This document shows positions 1 to 4,666 of a stretch of 10,578 nt of DNA, piece after piece. Below the pieces are notes generated by a model, which saw only the letters and a list, made by a program, of their open reading frames with translations, had not been told where the DNA came from and did not search any database. Position 1 is the stretch's first letter. Each line of letters starts with the position of its first letter. Both the position numbers and the translations under genes were made by a program. The DNA is taken from assembly GCA_947003375.1 (NCBI GenBank), contig CAMQOJ010000107.1:1-10578 (forward strand), in the 5' to 3' direction. The stretch is from an uncultured Lachnospiraceae bacterium (GTDB taxonomy: Bacteria > Bacillota > Clostridia > Lachnospirales > Lachnospiraceae).

Positions 1-6
1 ACGACA

Positions 7-25
7 TTTGTCGAAATTTTTCGAA
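7..25 (+). promoter_or_regulatory. Tandem Spo0A-box-like sites
   Basis: TTTGTCGAA at 7-15 matches the classic 0A-box consensus TTTGTCRAA exactly. TTTTTCGAA at 17-25 differs at one base. The two 7-base cores (9-15 and 19-25) lie 10 bases apart, one helical turn, which is the arrangement known for tandem 0A boxes. A third, reverse-oriented near match (TTTGTCAAT, minus strand, 33-41) overlaps the -35 hexamer of the following promoter. Spo0A control is inferred from sequence similarity only. Confidence 0.5.
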
Positions 26-32
26 TTTGGGA

Positions 33-62
33 TTGACAAATGTGGTAAAGATGGTGCATTAT
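33..62 (+). promoter_or_regulatory. Promoter of the coiled-coil gene
   Basis: A perfect -35 hexamer TTGACA (33-38) is followed after 18 bases by CATTAT (57-62), 4 of 6 to the -10 consensus. The -35 end lies in the right arm of a wider inverted repeat (ACATTTGTC at 4-12, GACAAATGT at 35-43). The start point would fall within the dyad at 61-82, so a repressor bound there would block transcription. Confidence 0.55.
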
Positions 63-82
63 GATTACATACCTGTAATCAT
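61..82. promoter_or_regulatory. Perfect dyad, candidate BlaI-type operator
   Basis: Arms ATGATTACA (61-69) and TGTAATCAT (74-82) are perfect reverse complements around a 4-base spacer. The TACA...TGTA half-sites are those of BlaI/MecI/CopY operators, although the spacer is wider than the 2 bases usual for that family. It covers the -10 edge and start point of the promoter of the gene at 103, and the BlaI-type gene itself starts at 438. Binding by that repressor is an inference. Confidence 0.55.
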
Positions 83-102
83 ACAATAAGGAGGACAAAG
101 TT

Positions 103-336
103 TTGATTAGACTACTACATGTTGTATCCGACAGCAAAAACAATAATCTGCATGTCAGGATAGCCCAGAAGGACGCGGAGATTTCGGCATTAAAGGCGAA
201 GGTGAGCGAACTGTACGCCCAGAACGATGAGCTGGGACGGGAGAACAGGAAGCTGAGCATCCGTAATTCCGAGCTGAACGTGGCGTACAACAGCCTGAAG
301 GAGATACTCCGGAAGCGCGGCGCTTGCACGCCGTGA
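103..336 (+). CDS. Small coiled-coil protein of unknown function
   Basis: A 77-residue protein starting at TTG, chosen because AAGGAGG (88-94) sits 8 bases upstream and no better start follows. From about residue 20 to 70 it is a nearly continuous charged amphipathic helix with heptad-spaced leucines and hydrophobics (ISALKAKVSELYAQNDELG, then RKLSIRNSELNVAYNSLKEIL), so a dimeric coiled coil is likely. There is no signal peptide, membrane segment or catalytic motif. It is the first gene of the locus, with its own promoter, Spo0A-like boxes and dyad, and it lies 101 bases before the BlaI-type repressor gene. I do not recognise a family. It could be an adaptor or antirepressor for the locus, but nothing in the sequence shows this. 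The promoter, ribosome binding site and heptads make a real gene likely. Confidence 0.7.
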   Translation: MIRLLHVVSDSKNNNLHVRIAQKDAEISALKAKVSELYAQNDELGRENRKLSIRNSELNVAYNSLKEILRKRGACTP

Positions 337-376
337 CCAATGTTGGAACGGAATGGCGCAGGATGAAAAGAATCCT

Positions 377-405
377 TTGACAAGACTATTTTAATGTAGT
401 AACAT
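377..405 (+). promoter_or_regulatory. Promoter of the BlaI-type repressor gene
   Basis: TTGACA (377-382), a 17-base spacer, then TAACAT (400-405), which matches 4 of 6 bases of the -10 consensus. The -10 lies inside a perfect dyad (391-408), so the gene is probably autoregulated. It sits 33 bases before the GTG start at 438, giving a short leader that contains the ribosome binding site. Confidence 0.6.
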
Positions 406-408
406 TAA
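391..408. promoter_or_regulatory. Dyad over the -10 of the repressor gene
   Basis: Arms TTAATGT (391-397) and ACATTAA (402-408) are perfect reverse complements around AGTA. It contains TGTAGTA (395-401 region), a half-site seen in staphylococcal bla/mec operators. Because it covers the -10 hexamer, it is the obvious site for autorepression by the downstream BlaI-type protein. Its arms differ from the 61-82 dyad, so the two may differ in affinity or bind different proteins. Confidence 0.5.
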
Positions 409-420
409 GGTGTACACGAA

Positions 421-430
421 AAGGAGGTGA
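421..430 (+). promoter_or_regulatory. Full-length Shine-Dalgarno before a GTG start
   Basis: AAGGAGGTGA is an exact complement to the 3' tail of 16S rRNA. It lies about 10 bases upstream of GTG 438 and decides that start. Strong translation of a repressor from a weak start codon fits a steady, autorepressed supply. Confidence 0.75.
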
Positions 431-437
431 ACGAGGA

Positions 438-809
438 GTGAAAGCCAATCACAAAATAACTGGAGCAGAGCGCGAGGTCATGGAAGTGCTGTGGAAGTAT
501 TCCGAGCCGTTGCAGACAAGGGAGCTTCTGGAGGAAATGAAGGAGAGGGGAAAGAAGTGGAAGAGACAGACACTGAATACCCTTTTGTTCCGTCTGGAGG
601 AGAAGGGCATCGTAAGCCGGAAACGGGCTTATGTGCAGGCTGCCCTGTCCGAGGAGGAGCTGCTGCAGGTACAGACACAGGAGCTGCTGGATGATCTGTA
701 TGGCGGGGAGTACGGCAATTTCTTTGCCGCTCTTACGGGCAACAAACGGATAGACAGCGAAAGCAAGGCTTTACTGGATGGCCTGATGAACAAGCTGAAG
801 AAGAAGTAG
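438..809 (+). CDS. BlaI/MecI/CopY-family transcriptional repressor
   Basis: A 123-residue cytoplasmic DNA-binding protein of the penicillinase-repressor family, normal length for the family. Residues 7-70 form the winged helix: ITGAEREVMEVLW, the recognition-helix region WKRQTLNTLLFRLEEKGIV, then the wing. Residues 71-123 are the helical dimerisation part. In staphylococcal BlaI/MecI the partner protease pathway cuts the repressor between Asn101 and Phe102; here Asn94-Phe95 in YGNFFAAL occupies a comparable place in the C-terminal helices, so cleavage-based induction is plausible. The partner would be the M56 protease at 1737-3050. The start is GTG 438 because of the full Shine-Dalgarno at 421-430. 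The dyads at 61-82 and 391-408 are the likely operators. The family is clear; the signal it answers to is unknown, and nothing points to beta-lactams or copper specifically. Confidence 0.93.
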   Translation: MKANHKITGAEREVMEVLWKYSEPLQTRELLEEMKERGKKWKRQTLNTLLFRLEEKGIVSRKRAYVQAALSEEELLQVQTQELLDDLYGGEYGNFFAALTGNKRIDSESKALLDGLMNKLKKK

Positions 810-817
810 AGTGAGGC

Positions 818-848
818 GGACGGCTTGCCGCGGGGCGGCAGGCTGTCC
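818..848 (+). other. Strong hairpin just after the repressor gene
   Basis: Arms 818-831 and 835-848 pair over 14 positions (two of them G-U) around a 3-base loop, beginning 8 bases after the repressor stop codon. The stem is GC-rich, but the following bases (ATTTAACC) contain only a short T stretch. It is therefore a weak intrinsic terminator at best, and may act as a processing or mRNA-stability element separating the repressor from the genes downstream. Confidence 0.5.
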
Positions 849-1163
849 ATTTAACCAGGCGGGATCAGCGGCGGCGATGTCCGGACAGCCGGGCGTCTGT
901 CTGGATGTCAGGCGGGCATGCGGCGGCGGGGTCATATCGCCGGGCGGTAATGTTGCAGGGATTTGCGTATTGCTTTCAGAGGCCGGATTTGCTGGCGGAT
1001 GTGGCGCTGAGCGCGGTGAGCGGCGGCGCGGCAGGAGGGGGGATGCTCCGGGCCGGTGGATTGCGGTGGATGTACCAAAGAAAAGAACAGCCGCGGGGCG
1101 GGAGCCCGGGTCGGCACGACACAGAAACACGAAAGAAGAGTTATAGAAAGGGCGAATTTGATT
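849..1163. other. GC-rich gap with no supported gene
   Basis: This stretch separates the repressor gene from the secreted-protein gene. Open frames cross it (for example from 811, 905 and 1056), but their translations are rich in Gly/Ala/Arg, have no recognisable domain and no convincing ribosome binding site. I see no clear promoter in it. It could be a long untranslated leader, or the decayed remnant of a gene that once sat between the repressor and its partner. Its GC-rich character contrasts with the AT-rich sequence that begins near 1340. Confidence 0.4.
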
Positions 1164-1568
1164 ATGAAGACACGAAAGATGAGAAACTTTAGGAAAGCTA
1201 TGGTGGCAGGTGCTACCGCGTTTTTGATGTTTGCAGAGTCCGTTACGGCGTTTGCATGTCCCGCAGAGCCCCACGACGAGGCAGCCTGCGCATGCGGCGA
1301 GGAGCATGGGGCGGTTGTCCTGTATGATGAGCAGTTTGTGGACGAAGAGGGGAATATTACTCCGGCGAGTGGGATTCAGGGGAGAGTGATTTGCTTTAAG
1401 CATGATATTATTTCGGGGTATTTTCAGACGCATGTGAAAAATGATAAGGGCGGATGTACGGTCAAGACGTATAAAAGTACACAGTGCATATACTGTAATA
1501 CGATTTGGTTGGGAGATTTGTGTGCTGTAGATGAATATACGAAGTGCCCACACGCTAATGTTAAATAA
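1164..1568 (+). CDS. Secreted Cys/His-rich protein, paralogue of the BlaR-like sensor domain
   Basis: A 134-residue exported protein. Residues 1-31 are a classical signal peptide: basic start (MKTRKMRNFRK), hydrophobic core, and an AFA-type cleavage site before Cys32. The mature protein opens with a Cys/His-rich stretch (C32, H37, C42, C44, H48). Residues 53-130 then align without gaps to residues 360-437 of the BlaR-like protein at 1737-3050; I count 29 identities in 78 columns. Conserved positions include LYD.QFV, CF.HD (C77, H80), H90, GGCT (C98), C108-x2-C111 and the terminal CPH (C128, H130). The cysteines could bind a metal or form disulfides. ATG 1164 is preferred because the frame upstream (open from 1056) would place residues before the signal peptide; AAAGGG at 1147-1152 is a modest ribosome binding site. 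I recognise no named family. A soluble co-sensor, decoy or ligand carrier for the membrane protease is an inference from shared domain and adjacency. Confidence 0.8.
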   Translation: MKTRKMRNFRKAMVAGATAFLMFAESVTAFACPAEPHDEAACACGEEHGAVVLYDEQFVDEEGNITPASGIQGRVICFKHDIISGYFQTHVKNDKGGCTVKTYKSTQCIYCNTIWLGDLCAVDEYTKCPHANVK

Positions 1569-1736
1569 AGAACTATAAATGTATCAATGATAGTATTGAA
1601 AATGAGTATTAAGGTACAAAATGATGTGGGACGCAAGCCTTAATATTGATATATTGCAAAAGGGGAATTGGCGGCTACTGCATTGGGAAGCCGCTAATTC
1701 CGTTAAGTAAATGTGGAGAGATAAGAGAAATCGAGA
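1569..1736 (+). other. Spacer with hairpin between secreted protein and BlaR-like gene
   Basis: An AT-rich 168-base spacer. Its main structure is a 13-bp stem, arms 1664-1676 and 1689-1701, with one G-U pair and a 12-base loop, preceded by AAAAGGGGAATTG (1658-1670). No T-tract follows, so it is not a typical terminator. I found no convincing promoter, so the BlaR-like gene may be co-transcribed with the gene upstream. Confidence 0.45.
1658..1701 (+). repeat. Hairpin element, copy 1
   Basis: AAAAGGGGAATTG followed by GCGGC...AAGCCGCT. The same 13-mer and the same stem core recur at 3151-3195. Both copies lie about 90-100 bases after the stop codon of a gene ending in the shared Cys-rich domain, so they are either a duplicated 3' flank or two copies of a dispersed intergenic hairpin. 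Confidence 0.55.
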
Positions 1737-3050
1737 ATGAAATACTTATTGCTGATGACATTTTCTGGAAGTGGTCTTTTAATTGGGTATCTATGTTGGG
1801 AGCGTCTGTTGGGAAAAGCCTTGACTCAGCGTATGAAATATAGGGCGTTGATGATGGTAATGCTGGTTTATGTGATGCCGTGGGCATGGCTTAGAGAAGG
1901 ATATAGAAGTATTTTTGGACCTTTCTGGCGCGTGGGAGCAGTTTCTGCGGCTAAAGGAGTAGTGAATGTTGCAGATATTAGGACAGAGGAGTCTGTTTAT
2001 CAAACAGAGGAATATCAATTGTGGATGCTGGTACTGGCAATATGGTTTGTGATTGCAATAATGATTATGCTTGTTCGGATAGTGAGATATATAACAAAAA
2101 GGAATGCACTTCATGCCTTGGCAATCAAATGTGGAGATAAAAATCTACAAAAGGCAATGACTTGCGTACGGGAATCAGGTCGGTATTTATGCAAACCCGA
2201 AGTAGTATGGACAAGGGTTGATAATGAGACATTTACACTTGGTATTATAAAACCTGTGATTTTTCTACAGAAAAAATATGCTGATAAAGAACTTTACTGG
2301 ATTTTAAAACATGAAATGACACATATTATCAGAAAGGATTTGTTAGTAAAGTTATTCTTAGAATTTGTCTGTTGCCTGCATTGGTTCAATCCCTTCATAT
2401 ATCTTCTGGAGCAGAAGGTGAGGTTTTTATGCGAGACTTCCTGTGATGAATGTGTAATTAAAGGTTGTACAGAAGAGGAATGTAGGAAATATATAGAGTT
2501 ACTAGAGGAGAACAAGGGTGGGAACAAATTAAAGATTCCGTTTAGCAGTGCACTCGCTGATAGTGATGAAGAGATTGATAAAAGGATAGTGTTGTTGAAA
2601 GAGCGAAGAAATATAAGGTGTAGGGAAAAGATAATTGCTATATTTGTTTTTGGGGTATTGGTATTTTTAGATTCATTGACAGCATTGGCATATCCCAAGG
2701 TGTACCATGTTAAAAATGCTGTTATTGAGGCGGCAGAAGACGCTGTTGGTGGAGGAAATTTCTGGGTAGATAATTATGTAGAGGATGGATATGGTACGTT
2801 TTTGGATACGATACTATATGATAAACAGTTCGTTGGAGAGGACAACCATATTTATCCAGTGGATTCTAACAACATAACGGAAGAGTGCTTTTCTCATGAT
2901 GAGATGATAGGTGTTGTTGAGGTACATGTGAAGGATAGTGATGGCGGTTGCACAATAGAGATTTACGAAGCCAGTAGATGCACAAAATGTGGTATGGTCC
3001 AGAAAGGTGAATTGCTTCATAAAGCTAGAAAAATACCGTGTCCACATTGA
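1737..3050 (+). CDS. BlaR-like M56 membrane metalloprotease with a noncanonical Cys-rich sensor
   Basis: A 437-residue integral membrane protease of family M56 (BlaR1/MecR1). Membrane segments are visible at about 3-20, 34-52, 94-113 and 298-316. The cytoplasmic loop between the third and fourth carries the zinc-protease motif HEMTH (192-196, catalytic Glu193), followed by CLHWFNPFIYLL and SCDE (235-238), all typical of the family. An Arg-Arg pair at 290-291 lies near the fourth helix; BlaR1 self-cleaves at an Arg-Arg site, but the equivalence is uncertain. The odd part is the extracellular end: BlaR1 has a penicillin-binding domain of about 250 residues with SxxK, whereas here only residues 319-437 follow the last helix, with no SxxK and with C384, H387, H397, C405, C415-x2-C418 and C435-P-H437. 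The likely role is to sense something outside, cut or trigger loss of the repressor at 438-809, and so derepress the locus. The ATG at 1737 gives the expected N-terminal helix, although its ribosome binding site is weak. The gene is visibly AT-rich. Confidence 0.9.
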   Translation: MKYLLLMTFSGSGLLIGYLCWERLLGKALTQRMKYRALMMVMLVYVMPWAWLREGYRSIFGPFWRVGAVSAAKGVVNVADIRTEESVYQTEEYQLWMLVLAIWFVIAIMIMLVRIVRYITKRNALHALAIKCGDKNLQKAMTCVRESGRYLCKPEVVWTRVDNETFTLGIIKPVIFLQKKYADKELYWILKHEMTHIIRKDLLVKLFLEFVCCLHWFNPFIYLLEQKVRFLCETSCDECVIKGCTEEECRKYIELLEENKGGNKLKIPFSSALADSDEEIDKRIVLLKERRNIRCREKIIAIFVFGVLVFLDSLTALAYPKVYHVKNAVIEAAEDAVGGGNFWVDNYVEDGYGTFLDTILYDKQFVGEDNHIYPVDSNNITEECFSHDEMIGVVEVHVKDSDGGCTIEIYEASRCTKCGMVQKGELLHKARKIPCPH

Positions 3051-3095
3051 AAAGCCCTTTAAGTAAAGAAGTGGATATATTTGGCAGTGTCAACA

Positions 3096-3104
3096 TTTGT
3101 CGAT
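3096..3104 (+). promoter_or_regulatory. Spo0A-box-like site
   Basis: TTTGTCGAT matches the 0A-box consensus TTTGTCRAA at 8 of 9 positions. It lies within ACATTTGTCGA (3093-3103), an 11-mer that also occurs at 4-14 in front of the first promoter. It sits 9 bases upstream of the -35 hexamer at 3114, a position suited to activation. Functional binding is inferred. Confidence 0.4.
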
Positions 3105-3113
3105 AAGTTTTAC

Positions 3114-3142
3114 TTTACAAGAAGTCAATGATGTCTTATAAT
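3114..3142 (+). promoter_or_regulatory. Strong sigma-A-like promoter after the BlaR-like gene
   Basis: TTTACA (3114-3119), a 17-base spacer, then a perfect TATAAT (3137-3142). Transcription would start near 3149 and run at once into the hairpin at 3166-3198. No coding region starts within 400 bases, so the product is either a very short RNA or a leader for the polysaccharide operon gated by that hairpin. Confidence 0.6.
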
Positions 3143-3150
3143 AACAACAT

Positions 3151-3195
3151 AAAAGGGGAATTGAGAACAGCGGCATTAGCTTCGGCGAAGCCGCT
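3151..3195 (+). repeat. Hairpin element, copy 2
   Basis: AAAAGGGGAATTG (3151-3163) followed by GCGGC (3170-3174) and AAGCCGCT (3188-3195), the same building blocks as at 1658-1695 with a different loop sequence. See the terminator entry for its probable role here. Confidence 0.55.
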
Positions 3196-3200
3196 GTTTT
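3166..3200 (+). terminator. Probable intrinsic terminator or attenuator
   Basis: Arms AACAGCGGC (3166-3174) and GCCGCTGTT (3190-3198) pair perfectly, and the RNA ends in a run of four T (3197-3200). A nested alternative stem GCTTCG/CGAAGC (3179-3184, 3186-3191) lies in the loop. It lies 115 bases after the BlaR-like stop and could end that operon. It also sits only about 20 bases into any transcript from the promoter at 3114-3142, where it would act as an attenuator. The T-tract is short, so strength is uncertain. Confidence 0.5.
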
Positions 3201-3393
3201 CGCATATGAGTATTTCGAAATCCAATAGAAGTTCCTCCAATCTACCAAAAACCCGTTAAGCCTTAATAGACGAAAGACGCCATGCCTACCCAAAACCCCC
3301 ACTTACTGATTCGTAACCGCCCTAAAATATCATTCCCCTCCTCAAAATCCGCGTAATTCACTCCTAATCCCATACCTCGCACCAATTTTTAAG
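3201..3393. other. Non-coding, G-poor spacer
   Basis: No gene is supported here. The + strand is strikingly poor in G, so the - strand is purine-rich as transcribed strands often are. However, the - strand frame crossing it (3302 to 3090, GTG start) runs through the terminator hairpin and promoter and has no recognisable domain. Nothing else is seen. Confidence 0.4.
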
Positions 3394-3422
3394 TTGGAAA
3401 TCCCCCCACAATCTGCTATACT
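3394..3422 (+). promoter_or_regulatory. Promoter of the polysaccharide operon
   Basis: TTGGAA (3394-3399), a 17-base spacer, and TATACT (3417-3422) preceded by TGC, an extended -10. It would give a leader of about 120 bases before glf. The leader (3430-3536) is almost entirely A and C, hence largely unable to fold, and ends in GGAGG (3537-3541) nine bases before the start codon. Confidence 0.65.
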
Positions 3423-3550
3423 ATAAAAAATACAGCACCAAGGCTAACGAAACGGAGCCAAATGCCCCAACCAAACCCCAATAAAAAGCAAACCAACCAA
3501 AAGTAAAACAAAAACCACCCCACAAAAACAAAAACTGGAGGAAAAACGGA

Positions 3551-4666
3551 ATGAAATACGACTACCTAATCGTCGGTGCCGGCCTGTTCGGCGCGGTCTT
3601 CGCCCAGGAGGCCAAGAAAAAGGGAAAAAAATGCCTGGTAGTGGAACGGCGCAACCATATAGCCGGAAATGTCTACTGCGAGGAAATCCACGGCATCCAG
3701 GTGCACAGATACGGTGCCCACATCTTCCATACCTCAGACAGAAAGATATGGGACTACGTATGCCGGTTCGCGGAATTCAACCATTATATCAACTCCCCGG
3801 TGGCGCGCTACAAAGATGAGCTCTACAACCTGCCTTTCAATATGAACACCTTCAGCAGAATGTGGGGAATCGCCACGCCCGGGGAGGCGCAGGACATCAT
3901 CGCGTCCCAGATTGCCGATCTGGGCATCACGGAGCCCAAGAACCTGGAGGAGCAGGCGCTCTCCCTGGTGGGCCGGGATGTATATGAGAAGCTGATCAAA
4001 GGGTATACTGAAAAGCAGTGGGGACGGGACTGCCGGGACCTTCCGGCCTTCATCATCAAGCGTCTGCCCCTGCGCTTTACCTATGACAACAATTACTTCA
4101 ATGACAGATTCCAGGGCATCCCCATAGGAGGCTACACCCGGCTGGTGGAGAGGCTCCTGGACGGCACGGAGGTGCGCCTGAACGTGGATTATCTGGAGCA
4201 CAGGGGGGATTTGGACCCGCTGGCGGATAAAATCATCTACACCGGAATGATCGATCAGTTCTACGACTATGAGCTGGGCGTCCTCCAGTACCGCAGCGTG
4301 CGCTTCGAGACAGAGGAGCTGGACATGGAGAACTTCCAGGGCAACGCGGTAGTGAACTATACGGAGCGGGAGGTTCCCTATACCAGGATTATCGAGCACA
4401 AGCATTTTGAGTTCGGCAAGCAGCCCACCACCATCATTTCGAGAGAGTACTCCAGCGAATGGAAGCGGGGCGACGAGCCCTATTATCCGGTGAACGATGC
4501 CCGGAACAATGCCCTGTATGAACAATACAGGGAAAAAGCCCAGAGCGGCACCAAGGTGGTCTTCGGCGGCAGGCTGGGGGGATATAAGTATTACGACATG
4601 GACAAGGTGATAGCCGCGGCGCTGGAGCTGTGCGATTCAGAACTGAGACAGGAGGAGGGCAAATGA
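3551..4666 (+). CDS. glf: UDP-galactopyranose mutase
   Basis: Converts UDP-galactopyranose to UDP-galactofuranose in the cytoplasm with reduced FAD, supplying galactofuranose for surface glycans. The 371 residues match the usual bacterial length. Visible are the FAD-binding GAGLFG (9-14) followed by VVERRNHIAGN, the RYGAHIFHTS segment (53-62), the GYTEKQWGRD substrate region (151-160), RLPLRFTYDNNYF (171-183), QGIPIGGYT (188-196) and the C-terminal FAD-contacting GRLGGYKYYDMD (340-351). GGAGG at 3537-3541 supports ATG 3551. It is the first gene of the polysaccharide operon, and its stop overlaps the manC start as ATGA (4663-4666), implying translational coupling. Galactofuranose in a Gram-positive cell points to a capsule, exopolysaccharide or wall-linked glycan. 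Confidence 0.96.
   Translation: MKYDYLIVGAGLFGAVFAQEAKKKGKKCLVVERRNHIAGNVYCEEIHGIQVHRYGAHIFHTSDRKIWDYVCRFAEFNHYINSPVARYKDELYNLPFNMNTFSRMWGIATPGEAQDIIASQIADLGITEPKNLEEQALSLVGRDVYEKLIKGYTEKQWGRDCRDLPAFIIKRLPLRFTYDNNYFNDRFQGIPIGGYTRLVERLLDGTEVRLNVDYLEHRGDLDPLADKIIYTGMIDQFYDYELGVLQYRSVRFETEELDMENFQGNAVVNYTEREVPYTRIIEHKHFEFGKQPTTIISREYSSEWKRGDEPYYPVNDARNNALYEQYREKAQSGTKVVFGGRLGGYKYYDMDKVIAAALELCDSELRQEEGK

Noticed and set aside
1056..1163. Longer N-terminus for the secreted protein from the in-frame start at 1056
   Set aside because: It would put 36 residues in front of a textbook signal peptide; ATG 1164 with AAAGGG upstream is more sensible.
811..1192. Overlapping + strand frames starting at 811 and 905
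   Set aside because: Low-complexity Gly/Ala/Arg-rich translations, no ribosome binding site of note, and no recognisable motif; the region is better described as non-coding.
438..3050. Beta-lactam resistance locus (blaI-blaR-blaZ) reading
   Set aside because: No beta-lactamase or PBP gene is present, and the protease lacks the SxxK penicillin-binding sensor domain.
3090..3302. A 70-codon - strand frame in the intergenic region
   Set aside because: It crosses the promoter and hairpin, has no known domain and only a GTG start. The G-poor + strand makes such frames likely by chance.
4630..4662. Earlier GTG start for manC
   Set aside because: The conserved protein begins at MNIILLSGG (4663), which has AGGAGG just upstream and a four-base overlap with the glf stop.
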